Shown here: positions 28,598 through 38,945 of the stretch, piece after piece
Numbering within the stretch: position 1 is the stretch's first letter
Layout of the letters: each line of letters opens with the position of its first letter
Source: Georgenia soli
GTDB taxonomy: Bacteria; Actinomycetota; Actinomycetes; Actinomycetales; Actinomycetaceae
Assembly (NCBI RefSeq): GCF_002563695.1
Contig: NZ_PDJI01000004.1
Coordinates: 3,286,001 to 3,350,000, forward strand
Length of the DNA stretch: 64,000 nucleotides
Direction: 5' to 3'
Translations under genes and position numbers: made by a program
Notes under the pieces: model-generated
Databases searched by the model: none
Told to the model about the DNA's origin: nothing
What the model saw: only the letters and a program-made list of their open reading frames with translations

Positions 28598-29557
28598 ATG
28601 AGCGACACCCTCACCAACCCCGCGACCGGCGACGGCGTCGAGGCGGCCGGCTCGATCGTGCTGGGGGACAACCAGTACGGCAAGGCCGAGGTCCGCCTCG
28701 TCCGCGTCGACCGCGACAAGCCGCGTCACCGCGTCACCGAGCTCTCGGTCACCTCTCAGCTGCGGGGTGACTTCACGGTCGCCCACACCGAGGGCGACAA
28801 CTCGCCCGTGGTGGCGACGGACACCCAGAAGAACACGGTCTTCGCCCTCGCCGGCGAGGGCATCTCCTCCCCGGAGGAGTTCGCGATGCGGCTCGCGGAG
28901 CACTTCACCTCCTCCTTCGACTGGGTCACCGGCGGGCGCTGGGGCGTGAAGGAGTACACCTGGGAGCACATCCCGACGTCCCTGACCAACAACGCCGCCG
29001 ACGGCGAGCACAACCACGCCTTCGTCAAGGGCGGGACCGAGACCCGCACCGCCGTCGTCCAGCGGGACGGCGACGAGGTCTTCGTCGTCGCCGGGCTCGA
29101 GGACCTGAAGGTCCTGAAGTCGACCGGCTCGGAGTTCCACGGGTTCCCGCGCGACCGCTACACCACCCTGGTCGAGACGAACGACCGCATCCTCGCGACC
29201 TCGGTGACCGCCCGGTGGCGGTACCTGCGCACCGACATCGACTTCAACGCGGCCTACGACGACGTGCGCCGGATCCTCCTGGAGACCTTCGCCGACGTCC
29301 ACTCCCTCGCCCTGCAGCAGACGCTGTACCAGATGGGCGCCAAGGTCCTCGAGGCGCACCCGGAGATCGGCGAGATCAAGTTCTCGATGCCGAACCTGCA
29401 CCACTTCGTCGTGGACTTCGAGCCCTTCGGTCTGGAGAACCCGAACGAGGTCTTCTACGCGGCCGACCGGCCCTACGGCCTCATCGAGGGCGAGGTGAAG
29501 CGTTCCGACGTCGCCCCCGAGCCCCGCGCCTGGGCGACCGTGACGGGCTTCTGCTGA
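28598..29557 (+). CDS. uox: Urate oxidase (uricase)
   Basis: Cofactor-free enzyme that oxidises urate to 5-hydroxyisourate. The 319-aa product shows the active-site Lys in DNQYGKAEVRL (Lys29), the Thr-Asp pair in VVATDTQKNTVFALA (Thr74) and the C-terminal NLHHFVVDFEPFG region carrying the catalytic-relay His. Length fits the family (about 300). GAAGGAG lies 6 nt before the ATG. It is placed before an NCS2 permease and after uraDH, completing urate to allantoin. Confidence 0.97.
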   Translation: MSDTLTNPATGDGVEAAGSIVLGDNQYGKAEVRLVRVDRDKPRHRVTELSVTSQLRGDFTVAHTEGDNSPVVATDTQKNTVFALAGEGISSPEEFAMRLAEHFTSSFDWVTGGRWGVKEYTWEHIPTSLTNNAADGEHNHAFVKGGTETRTAVVQRDGDEVFVVAGLEDLKVLKSTGSEFHGFPRDRYTTLVETNDRILATSVTARWRYLRTDIDFNAAYDDVRRILLETFADVHSLALQQTLYQMGAKVLEAHPEIGEIKFSMPNLHHFVVDFEPFGLENPNEVFYAADRPYGLIEGEVKRSDVAPEPRAWATVTGFC

Positions 29558-29599
29558 CGAGGCCCGGCCCCACCTGACCCGAGTCCAGGGAGCACGGAC

Positions 29600-31372
29600 A
29601 TGACTGACACGACAGCAACCGTCGAGCCGCCCACGGTGGCCCGCCCGGAGGACGAGCGGTACTCCGTCGGGAGGACCTTCCTCTACGGCCTCCAGCACAT
29701 CATGACGATGTACGGCGGCGTCATCGCCCCGCCGATCATCGTCGGGCAGGCCGCGGGCCTGGACGGCGCGCAGATCGGGCTCCTGGTCTCGGCCGCGCTC
29801 CTGGTCAGCGGTGCCGCCACGATCCTCCAGACCGTCGGCATCCCGTTCTTCGGGTCCCAGCTGCCGCTCGTCCAGGGGATCTCCTTCGCCTCCGTCTCCA
29901 CGATGGTGGCGGTGGCGACCGGCGACGGCGGACTGCCCGCCGTCTTCGGCGCGATCATCGTGGCCGGTCTGGTGGGGCTGGCGATCTCGCCCTTCTTCGC
30001 CCAGGTGATCCGGTTCTTCCCGCCCGTCGTCACCGGGACGATCATCACCGTGATCGGCATCTCGCTGCTGCCGGTGGCGGTGCGCTGGGTGATGGGCTCG
30101 AACCAGGACGCCCCCGACTGGGGATCGACGGCGAACATCGGCCTGGCGATCTTCACCCTCGTGGTCGTCCTCCTGCTCAGCCGGTTCCTCCAGGGCACGA
30201 TCTCGCGCCTGTCCATCCTGCTCGGCCTCGTCATCGGCACCCTCGCGGCCGGCGTGGTCGGGATGGCGGACTTCTCCGCCATCGCGCAGGGGCCGACGGT
30301 GGCCCTGCCGACGCCGTTCGCCTTCGGCATGCCGGTCTTCGAGGCCGGCGCGATCATCTCGATGATCATCGTGATCCTCGTGATCATGACCGAGACGACG
30401 GCGGACGTCATCGCCGTCGGCGAGGTCGTGGGGTCGAAGGTGGACGCCCGCCGCGTGGGCGACGGCCTGCGCGCCGACATGATCGCCACCACCCTGGCGC
30501 CGTTGCTGAACAGCTTCCCGGCGAGCGCCTTCGCGCAGAACGTGGGCCTGGTGGCCATCACCGGCATCAAGAGCCGCTGGGCCGTGGCGGCCGGCGGGTC
30601 CGTGCTCTTCGTGCTCGGGCTGCTGCCCGTGCTCGGGCGCGTCGTGGCCGCGATCCCGATGCCCGTGCTGGGCGGGGCGGGGATCGTGCTGTTCGGGTCC
30701 GTCGCCGCCTCCGGGATCCGCACCCTGTCGAAGGTGAAGTACGACAACAACCTCAACCTCACCCTCGTGGCGGTCGCCATCTCCTTCGGCGTCATCCCGA
30801 TCGCCGTGCCGACCTTCTACGACGCCTTCCCGCAGTGGGTCGGGATGGTCTTCCACTCCGGCATCTCGGCGGCGTCCGTGGTGGCGGTGCTGCTCAACAT
30901 CCTCTTCAACGAGGTCCGCTGGGGCCGCGCGAAGGACCCGTCCGTGTTCACGGCCGGCTCCTCGGCCCGGCTGGTGGTCGCGGAGGAGCAGGAGGCACGC
31001 CGCGTGGAGTACTACGGGCTGCTCGACGCGCAGCGCTCCGGGTCCTGGCGGGCGCGCCGTGACGCCGAGCTCCGGGCCCGGGCGCGCAGCGGGCACGGCC
31101 GGCGTTCGGGGTCGCTCTCCGCGATCGACCTCGACTGCGACGGCATCCCGGACATCCTCCAGATCCGGAACCGGCAGCGTGCGGCGGGCTCACCCGCCGG
31201 CGCCGCGGGAGGGGCGGAGCCGTCCCGCGCGCGTCACCTCGGCACCGGCCCGGCCGACGGCGGAGCGGCCGATGCCGGTCCCGCCACCGCTGGCGTGGCC
31301 ACCGCCGGTGCGGCCACCGCTGGTCCGGCCGCCGTGGGACCGGCCCACGCCCGGGCGGCCGAGCTCGGATGA
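29600..31372 (+). CDS. NCS2-family purine (urate/xanthine) permease with unusual C-terminal tail
   Basis: A membrane symporter of the nucleobase-cation symporter 2 family. Residues 25-440 form the usual 12-14 helix core, including the signature QNVGLVAITG (about 312-321) and GGSVLFVLGLLPVLG. The operon context makes urate the best substrate guess, with xanthine or uracil possible. The protein is 590 aa, about 100-150 longer than usual. The extra tail has a basic Arg-rich stretch (WRARRDAELRARARSGHGRR), a D-x-D-x-D-G-I-P-D motif (residues 510-518) resembling a calcium-binding loop, then low-complexity Ala/Gly repeats. GGGAG precedes the ATG. Confidence 0.9.
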   Translation: MTDTTATVEPPTVARPEDERYSVGRTFLYGLQHIMTMYGGVIAPPIIVGQAAGLDGAQIGLLVSAALLVSGAATILQTVGIPFFGSQLPLVQGISFASVSTMVAVATGDGGLPAVFGAIIVAGLVGLAISPFFAQVIRFFPPVVTGTIITVIGISLLPVAVRWVMGSNQDAPDWGSTANIGLAIFTLVVVLLLSRFLQGTISRLSILLGLVIGTLAAGVVGMADFSAIAQGPTVALPTPFAFGMPVFEAGAIISMIIVILVIMTETTADVIAVGEVVGSKVDARRVGDGLRADMIATTLAPLLNSFPASAFAQNVGLVAITGIKSRWAVAAGGSVLFVLGLLPVLGRVVAAIPMPVLGGAGIVLFGSVAASGIRTLSKVKYDNNLNLTLVAVAISFGVIPIAVPTFYDAFPQWVGMVFHSGISAASVVAVLLNILFNEVRWGRAKDPSVFTAGSSARLVVAEEQEARRVEYYGLLDAQRSGSWRARRDAELRARARSGHGRRSGSLSAIDLDCDGIPDILQIRNRQRAAGSPAGAAGGAEPSRARHLGTGPADGGAADAGPATAGVATAGAATAGPAAVGPAHARAAELG

Positions 31373-31398
31373 TCGCCCGCGGCGCCGCGTCGCTGCCG

Positions 31399-32151
31399 TC
31401 AGCGCACGCTGATGAGCTGGCCGGCCACCTGGTCGGCCAGCTCGTGCAGCACCGGCAGGGCCCGCTCGCCGAACTCGTACGTGACGCGGGCGGCCGGGCC
31501 GGAGACGGAGACCGCGGACGGCGTCGGGGCGTCGGGCACCGCGACGGCGAAGCACCGCACGCCGATCTCCTGCTCGCCGTCGTCGACGGCGTAGCCCTGC
31601 GCGCGGATCTTGTCGAGCTCGGTGAGAAGGTCCTCGACGTTCGTGATGGTCGCCTCCGTGGCCGGCGGCATGCCGGTGCGGGCGACGATCTCGCGCACGG
31701 TGGCGTCCGGCAGCTGGGCCAGCACCATCTTGCCCACGCCGGTGCTGTGGCAGTAGACGCGGCGGCCCACCTCGGTGAACATGCGCATCGAGTGCGGCGA
31801 GGCCGCCTGGGCCACGTAGACCGCCATGTCGCGGTCGATCATCGCCATGTTCGCCGTCTCGCCCAGCTCCCGGGCCACCCGCTCGAGGTGGGGGCGGGCG
31901 CCCGCACCCAGCTGGCGGCCGGCGCTCTCGCCCAGGCGAATCAGCCTCGGGCCCAGCGTGTAGCGGCGCGACGGCAGCTGGCGGGCGTAGCCCCGGCCCA
32001 CCAGGGTCCGCATGAGACGGTGGATGGTGGGCAGCGGCAGGCCGGAGCTGGTGGCCAGCTCGCTCAGCCCGGCGGCGCCGCCCAGGTCGGTCATGATCTC
32101 CAGCAGGTCGATCGCCCGGTCAACCGACTGGACCCCGTTGCCCTCGGTCAC
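31399..32151 (-). CDS. IclR-family transcriptional regulator of the purine/glyoxylate genes
   Basis: A 250-aa regulator with an N-terminal winged helix (VQSVDRAIDLLEIM, LPLPTIHRLMRTLVGRGY, about 5-70) and an IclR effector domain (about 85-250) with YCHSTGVGKMVLAQ, RGQGYAVDDGEQEIGVRCFAV-type and VSVSGPAARVT segments. It resembles AllR/GclR, whose effectors are allantoin or glyoxylate (family knowledge); the effector here is inferred. GTG at 32151 has AGGAGG 7 nt upstream. It is divergent from malic enzyme 2, and a TTTC-N7-GAAA dyad lies between them. The same dyad type recurs at four other promoters in the window. Confidence 0.93.
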   Translation of the reverse strand: MTEGNGVQSVDRAIDLLEIMTDLGGAAGLSELATSSGLPLPTIHRLMRTLVGRGYARQLPSRRYTLGPRLIRLGESAGRQLGAGARPHLERVARELGETANMAMIDRDMAVYVAQAASPHSMRMFTEVGRRVYCHSTGVGKMVLAQLPDATVREIVARTGMPPATEATITNVEDLLTELDKIRAQGYAVDDGEQEIGVRCFAVAVPDAPTPSAVSVSGPAARVTYEFGERALPVLHELADQVAGQLISVR

Positions 32152-32222
32152 GGTTCTGCCTCCTGTCGTGCACCGGCGCGGGGCGCCCGGTGCGTCACGG
32201 CCGCGTCTCGACCGCGCGGAAG

Positions 32223-32242
32223 TAGTGTTTCACATGTCGAAA
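32223..32242. promoter_or_regulatory. Predicted IclR operator and -10 box at malic enzyme 2
   Basis: TTTCACATGTCGAAA (32228-32242) is a TTTC-N7-GAAA dyad. It overlaps the last base of a TAGTGT box (32223-32228) facing the malic enzyme gene. The site lies in the 126-bp gap between divergent iclR and malic enzyme genes, so it may serve autoregulation too. Confidence 0.65.
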
Positions 32243-32277
32243 TCGTTGCCCACTGTTGTTGAGAGGAAATCGGTCAC

Positions 32278-33753
32278 ATGGGTCTGCCAAGTCCTAGCTA
32301 CACGATCACCCTGCGGGTGGAGGTGCCGGCGTCGCACCGCGCCACGAGCACGGTGGTGTCGGCGGTGGCCGAGGCCGGAGCCGCGGTCATGGGCGTCGAC
32401 ATCGTCCAGTCCACGAGCACGAAGATCGTCGTCGACGTCACCTGCGACACCGTCGACGGCGAGCACGGCGAGCAGGTGCGCGACGCACTGAACGCCATCC
32501 AGGGCGTGCGGGTGCAGAAGATGTCGGACTCGACGTTCCTCATGCACCTCGGCGGCAAGATCGAGGTCAGCCTCAAGGTGCCGCTGAAGACGCGGCGCGA
32601 CCTCTCCCGCGCCTACACCCCCGGTGTCGCCCGGGTCTGCACCGCCATCGCCGAGAAGCCCGAGGACGCGCGCCGCCTGACGATCAAGCGCAACACCGTC
32701 GCCGTCGTCACGGACGGCACCGCGGTGCTCGGGCTCGGGGACATCGGCCCCGCCGCCGCCCTGCCGGTGATGGAGGGCAAGGCCGCCCTGTTCAAGGAGT
32801 TCGCGAACGTGGACGCCTGGCCGGTGTGTCTGGACACCAAGGACACCGAGGAGATCATCTCGATCGTCAAGGCCATGGCCCCGGTGTACGGCGGGGTGAA
32901 CCTGGAGGACATCTCCGCCCCCCGCTGCTTCGAGATCGAGGCCCGCCTGCGCGAGGAGCTGGACATCCCCGTCTTCCACGACGACCAGCACGGCACCGCC
33001 ATCGTGGTGCTGGCGGCGCTGATCAACGCGCTCAAGGTCGTGGGCAAGAAGATGGAGGACGTGCGCATCGTCGTCTCCGGCGTCGGCGCCGCGGGCACCG
33101 CGATCATCAAGCTGCTCATGGCCCAGGGTGCGCGGAACGTCATCGGCTTCGACCGTCGCGGCGCCCTGCACCCCGGCGTGCGCAACGGTGACGGCCACCG
33201 GAACTGGATCATCGACAACGCGAACCCGGAGGGCTTCGTCGGCACCCTCAAGGAGGGCCTGGCCGGCGCGGACGTCTTCATCGGCGTCTCCGCGGGCAAC
33301 ATCCTCACCGGCGCCGACGTGGCGACCATGAACGACGGGGCGATCGTGTTCGCCCTGGCGAACCCGACCCCCGAGGTCGACCCGATCGAGGCGGGGGAGA
33401 CGGCCGCCGTCGTGGCCACGGGACGCAGCGACTACCCGAACCAGATCAACAACGTCCTCGCCTTCCCCGGGCTCTTCCGCGGCCTGCTCGACGCGGGCGC
33501 CACCAAGATCTCGCCGGAGCTGCTCCGGGTGGCGGCCGTGGCGATCGCCGAGGTGGTCTCCGAGGAGGAGCTCAACCCGGCCTTCATCATCCCCGGCGTC
33601 TTCGACGTCCGCGTGGCCGAGGCCGTGGCCGACGCCGTGCGTACCGAGGCCCAGCGCGACCTCGCCGAGCAGGCCGAGGCGGCCGGCGACGTCGGGAGCG
33701 CGGAGCAGGGGACCGGCACGCGGCCCGCCGAGCCCGTCGGGGCCGCCCGATGA
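32278..33753 (+). CDS. NAD-dependent malic enzyme with N-terminal ACT domain (copy 2)
   Basis: A 491-aa close paralogue of the enzyme at 25042, with the same ACT domain ([19 protein letters not shown]), malic domain and NAD-binding domain ([17 protein letters not shown]). Position and operator tie it to glyoxylate use: malate synthase makes malate from glyoxylate and acetyl-CoA, and this enzyme would send it on to pyruvate (inference). A 257-bp stretch (32527-32783) is identical in DNA to copy 1, while flanking parts differ. The start is ATG at 32278; only a weak GAGAGGA-like element lies upstream. Its stop overlaps the DUF6986 gene by 4 bp. Confidence 0.93.
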   Translation: MGLPSPSYTITLRVEVPASHRATSTVVSAVAEAGAAVMGVDIVQSTSTKIVVDVTCDTVDGEHGEQVRDALNAIQGVRVQKMSDSTFLMHLGGKIEVSLKVPLKTRRDLSRAYTPGVARVCTAIAEKPEDARRLTIKRNTVAVVTDGTAVLGLGDIGPAAALPVMEGKAALFKEFANVDAWPVCLDTKDTEEIISIVKAMAPVYGGVNLEDISAPRCFEIEARLREELDIPVFHDDQHGTAIVVLAALINALKVVGKKMEDVRIVVSGVGAAGTAIIKLLMAQGARNVIGFDRRGALHPGVRNGDGHRNWIIDNANPEGFVGTLKEGLAGADVFIGVSAGNILTGADVATMNDGAIVFALANPTPEVDPIEAGETAAVVATGRSDYPNQINNVLAFPGLFRGLLDAGATKISPELLRVAAVAIAEVVSEEELNPAFIIPGVFDVRVAEAVADAVRTEAQRDLAEQAEAAGDVGSAEQGTGTRPAEPVGAAR

Positions 33754-35021
33754 GCACCACCCTGGACGAGGGTGCCCTGCGCGCCGTCGAGGACCTCCTC
33801 GCCCCGGTCGACGCCCGGCTCGACCGGGACTACCCCGGTGACGACGTCAGCCGCCAGCCCGTCCACACCGTCTACGTCCCGGCGGACCGGTACGGCGTCG
33901 GGCTGGCGCGGGACTGGGGGGAGCAGGCTCGGGCCGCCCTAGAGCGGGCCGGCGGGACCGAGGCCCTCCTCGAGGCGGCACGGGTGCCCGCGGACCTGCG
34001 CGACGCCGTCGCCGCACAGGTGGCGAGCAAGCTCGAGTGCGAGCCGGTCGAGGACCTGCGCATCGACCTCGAGGACGGCTACGGCGACCACGGCGACGCC
34101 GAGGACGACGTGGCGGTCGCCGCCGGGCGCACCCTGCGGACCGAGCTCGAGCAGGGGGTCGCGACGCCGTTCGTGGGCATCCGGTTCAAGAGCTTCGAAC
34201 GGCCGACCAGGCGCCGGGGCCTGCGCACGCTCGACCTGTTCCTCACCACGCTGCTCGAGGGCGGCGACCTCCCGGACGGGCTCCTGCTCACCCTGCCGAA
34301 GGTCACCGCCGTCGAGCAGGTCGAGGCGATGGTCGCCGTCTGCGACCGGATCGAGCAGGCGCACGGGCTGCCGGCCGGCCGCCTCGGGTTCGAGGTGCAG
34401 GTGGAGACGCCCCAGTCGATCCTCGGCCCGGACGGCACCGCGCTGGTGGCGCGGATGGTGCACGCGGGGGAGGGGCGGGTCACCGGGCTGCACTACGGCA
34501 CCTACGACTACTCGGCGTCCCTCGGCATCTCCGCCGCCCAGCAGTCGATGGAGCACCCGGCGGCCGACCACGCCAAGGCCGTCATGCAGCTCGCGGCCGC
34601 GGGCACGGGTGTCCGCCTCTCCGACGGGTCCACCAACGTGCTGCCGGTCGGCGAGCCGGAGGACGTGCGCTCGGCCTGGGCGCTGCACGCCAGACTGGTC
34701 CGCCGTTCGCTCGAGCGCGGGTACTACCAGGGTTGGGACCTGCACCCGGCCCAGCTGCCCAGCCGGTTCGCCGCGACCTACACCTTCTACCGGGAGGGGA
34801 CGGCCGCGGCCGCGGCGCGGCTGCGCGCCTACCTCGCCCGGGAGGAGGGGGCCGTCATGGACGAGCCGGCCACCGCCCGCGCGCTGGCGTGGTTCCTCCA
34901 GCGCGGCCTGGACTGCGGCGCGGTCCTGGGCGAGGAGCTGGCCGCGGCCGGTGTCGACCCGAGCGCGCTCGGTGCGCTGCTGAGGCCGCGCGCCGACGCG
35001 GAGGCCGGCACCCCGGCCTGA
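33750..35021 (+). CDS. DUF6986 / HpcH-type aldolase-like protein
   Basis: A 423-aa protein related to the HpcH/HpaI and citrate-lyase-beta TIM barrels. Visible core parts are DLRIDLEDGYGDHGDAEDD, PFVGIRFKSFERPTRRR, LLLTLPKVTAVEQVEAM and LGFEVQVETPQSILGPDG, which supply the acidic metal and Arg substrate-binding residues of that superfamily. Such genes are common beside allantoin and glyoxylate genes in actinobacteria, and a malyl- or glyoxylate-type C-C lyase is a reasonable guess, but the substrate is unknown. The ATG overlaps the malic enzyme stop, so the pair is coupled. Confidence 0.85.
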   Translation: MSTTLDEGALRAVEDLLAPVDARLDRDYPGDDVSRQPVHTVYVPADRYGVGLARDWGEQARAALERAGGTEALLEAARVPADLRDAVAAQVASKLECEPVEDLRIDLEDGYGDHGDAEDDVAVAAGRTLRTELEQGVATPFVGIRFKSFERPTRRRGLRTLDLFLTTLLEGGDLPDGLLLTLPKVTAVEQVEAMVAVCDRIEQAHGLPAGRLGFEVQVETPQSILGPDGTALVARMVHAGEGRVTGLHYGTYDYSASLGISAAQQSMEHPAADHAKAVMQLAAAGTGVRLSDGSTNVLPVGEPEDVRSAWALHARLVRRSLERGYYQGWDLHPAQLPSRFAATYTFYREGTAAAAARLRAYLAREEGAVMDEPATARALAWFLQRGLDCGAVLGEELAAAGVDPSALGALLRPRADAEAGTPA

Positions 35022-35050
35022 CGCTCCGCGGCGCGCCGGCCGCGGTCATC

Positions 35051-35089
35051 GCTACAAGAACGGTGCGGATACCGCACCGTTCTTGTAGC
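35051..35089. terminator. Perfect 18-bp inverted repeat after the DUF6986 gene
   Basis: GCTACAAGAACGGTGCGG (35051-35068), ATA, CCGCACCGTTCTTGTAGC (35072-35089). The arms match without error. It lacks a T-tract and, unlike other terminators here, half the stem is not GC-rich. Terminator is the default reading; a recombination or regulator site is possible. Confidence 0.6.
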
Positions 35090-35220
35090 GGTTCTGTCTC
35101 TGCCTGGGCGACGCGGGGTGCTCTCGAGGCCGGTAGCGTCGTCGGTCCGACGCCGTGAGCGCGGACCCGGGGGCGGGCTGCTGAGCCCACGCGACCGGTC
35201 GTCTGGAACCGCACGTGACA

Positions 35221-35252
35221 GAGCCCGGCGGGGGTTGACCCCCGCCGGGCTC
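35221..35252. terminator. Terminator hairpin that contains the hyi -35 box
   Basis: GAGCCCGGCGGGGG pairs with CCCCCGCCGGGCTC, a perfect 14-bp stem with a TTGA loop followed by TTCT. The TTGACC -35 box of the hyi promoter occupies the loop and first stem bases, so terminator and promoter overlap. Confidence 0.7.
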
Positions 35253-35263
35253 TTCTCTACTCT
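35235..35263 (+). promoter_or_regulatory. Promoter of hyi-glxR-gcl-glycerate kinase-allB
   Basis: TTGACC (35235-35240), 17 bp, TACTCT (35258-35263). Spacing and layout match the malate synthase promoter, including two operator-like dyads starting at the end of the -10 box. Confidence 0.7.
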
Positions 35264-35298
35264 TTCAGCAAGAGGAACTGACATTCCGTATCGCGAAA
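35263..35298. promoter_or_regulatory. Tandem predicted IclR operators at hyi
   Basis: TTTCAGCAAGAGGAA (35263-35277) and TTCCGTATCGCGAAA (35284-35298), both TTYC-N7-GRAA dyads. Their starts are 21 bp apart, two helical turns. They cover the transcription start and leader. Confidence 0.75.
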
Positions 35299-35309
35299 GA
35301 GGTTGCCAG

Positions 35310-36140
35310 ATGGCTTCGCAGATCCCCTACACGGTGAACGCCTCGATCCTGCTCACCGGCCTGCCGCTGCTGGAGCGCCCGGCGGCGGTCGGGGCCGCGG
35401 GGTTCGGCGGCGTGGAGCTGTGGTGGCCGTTCCCCACCGCGACCCCGGACGCGGACGAGGTGGACGCCCTCGTGCGCGCCCTCGAGCAGGCCGACGTCCA
35501 GCTGACCGGGCTGAACTTCCTCGCGGGCGACATGCCCGCCGGTGACCGCGGCCTCGTCTCCTGGCCGGGTCGTGAGGAGGAGCTGCGCGCCAACCTCGAC
35601 GTCGTCACCGCGATCGGCGAGCGCACCGGGTGCCGCGCGTTCAACGCGCTGTACGGCAACCGCGTCGAGGGCGCCGACCCGGCCGCCCAGGACGACCTCG
35701 GCGCCGAGAACCTGCACCTGGCCGCGCAGGCCGTGGCGCGCATCGGCGGCACCGTGCTGCTCGAGCCCGTCTCCGGCACCCCGGCGTACCCGCTGAAGAC
35801 CTCCGCCGACGCCGTCGCCGTCATCGACCGCGTGGCCTCCGAGCACGGCTCGACCAACATCGGGCTCCTCCTCGACGTCTACCACCTCTCCGTCAACGGC
35901 GCGGACGTCGACGCCGAGATCGCGGCCTACCGCGACCGCGTCGCCCACGTGCAGATCGCCGACGCCCCCGGCCGCGGCGCCCCCGGCAGCGGTGACCTCC
36001 CGATCACCCGGTGGATCGAGGACCTCCGCGCCGGCGGCTACGCCGGCCCGGTCGGCCTGGAGTACAAGACCGACGACGCCGACCCGTTCGCCTGGCTCCC
36101 GCGCGGCGAGCGCGCGGCCGAGCCCGCCGTCGCCCGCTGA
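35310..36140 (+). CDS. hyi: Hydroxypyruvate isomerase
   Basis: A 276-aa TIM-barrel enzyme that interconverts hydroxypyruvate and tartronate semialdehyde in the glyoxylate carboligase pathway. It shows the family N-terminus YTVNASILLTGLPLLERP, the WWPFPTATP loop, a metal-site Glu in VLLEPVSGTPAYPL and LLLDVYHLSVNG with HVQIADAPGRGAPGSGD. ATG at 35310 has AGAGG 7 nt upstream. First gene of a five-gene operon with spacing of 84 bp or less. Confidence 0.93.
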   Translation: MASQIPYTVNASILLTGLPLLERPAAVGAAGFGGVELWWPFPTATPDADEVDALVRALEQADVQLTGLNFLAGDMPAGDRGLVSWPGREEELRANLDVVTAIGERTGCRAFNALYGNRVEGADPAAQDDLGAENLHLAAQAVARIGGTVLLEPVSGTPAYPLKTSADAVAVIDRVASEHGSTNIGLLLDVYHLSVNGADVDAEIAAYRDRVAHVQIADAPGRGAPGSGDLPITRWIEDLRAGGYAGPVGLEYKTDDADPFAWLPRGERAAEPAVAR

Positions 36141-36150
36141 AGGAGAAGAC

Positions 36151-37080
36151 ATGACCGCCACGCACACGACCCGCAGCACCGACAGTGAGGGGACCACGAT
36201 GACCCGCATCGCGTTCATCGGCCTCGGCATCATGGGCAGCCCCATGGCCGTCCACCTGCAGAACGCCGGCCACCAGGTGACCGGCTACAACCGCAGTCCC
36301 GAGAAGACCCGGCCGCTGGTGGAGGCGGGCGGCACGGCCGCCACCTCGGTGGCCGAGGCCGTGGCCGACGCCGACGTCGTCGCCCTGATGGTCCCCGACT
36401 CCCCGGACGTCGCCGAGGTCCTCACCGGCGAGGGCGGCGTCCTGGACTCCGCCAAGTCCGGCGCCCTCATCATCGACTTCTCCACCATCCGGCCGGACGT
36501 CACCGTGGAGCTGGCCGAGCAGGCCCGCGCCAAGGGCTTCCGCATGATCGACGCCCCGGTCTCCGGCGGCGAGGCCGGCGCGAAGAACGCCGCGCTGTCG
36601 ATCATGGTCGGCGGTTCCGAGGAGGACTTCGAGGCGGCCCGGCCCGTGCTCGACGTCGTCGGCAAGACCGTCGTGCACGTCGGCCCCACGGGCTCCGGCC
36701 AGACCGTCAAGGCCGCCAACCAGCTCATCGTGGCCGGCAACATCGGCCTGCTGGCCGAGGCGATCGTCTTCCTCGAGGCCTACGGCGTCGACACCGCCGC
36801 CGCCGTGCAGGTGCTCGGCGGCGGCCTGGCCGGCTCCGCCGTGCTGAACCAGAAGGCCGAGAAGATGCTCGACCGCTCCTTCGAGCCGGGGTTCCGCATC
36901 GACCTGCACCACAAGGACCTCGGCATCGTCACCTCCGCGGCCCGCGAGGCCGGCGTCACCATCCCGCTCGGTGCCGTCGTCGCGCAGCTGATGCAGGCCG
37001 CCCGTGCGGGCGGCGACGGATCCCTCGACCACTCCGCCCTCTTCCGCACCGTCGCCCGGCTCTCCGGCCGCGACTCCTGA
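36151..37080 (+). CDS. glxR: Tartronate semialdehyde reductase (2-hydroxy-3-oxopropionate reductase)
   Basis: A 309-aa beta-hydroxyacid dehydrogenase that reduces tartronate semialdehyde, made by Gcl, to D-glycerate. Visible parts are the dinucleotide motif [17 protein letters not shown], the substrate motif [22 protein letters not shown] and the catalytic Lys in [20 protein letters not shown] at 36151 has AAGGAG upstream; ATG at 36199, also with a purine-rich lead, is an alternative that would trim 16 residues before the fold. It lies between hyi and gcl. Confidence 0.94.
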   Translation: MTATHTTRSTDSEGTTMTRIAFIGLGIMGSPMAVHLQNAGHQVTGYNRSPEKTRPLVEAGGTAATSVAEAVADADVVALMVPDSPDVAEVLTGEGGVLDSAKSGALIIDFSTIRPDVTVELAEQARAKGFRMIDAPVSGGEAGAKNAALSIMVGGSEEDFEAARPVLDVVGKTVVHVGPTGSGQTVKAANQLIVAGNIGLLAEAIVFLEAYGVDTAAAVQVLGGGLAGSAVLNQKAEKMLDRSFEPGFRIDLHHKDLGIVTSAAREAGVTIPLGAVVAQLMQAARAGGDGSLDHSALFRTVARLSGRDS

Positions 37081-37165
37081 CCCACCGACGCACGCCGGCC
37101 GGCGCACCGACGCCGGCCGGGCGTGCCTCCGAGCCTCCCGACCAACGAAGATCCAGGAGCACCCG

Positions 37166-38941
<1,776 letters not shown>

Positions 38942-38945
38942 GCCC

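Noticed and set aside
28402..28770. Open frame through the 16-bp repeats between uraH and uox
   Set aside because: Low-complexity GPLTGGPAHRRA product that runs into uox out of frame, with no start context.
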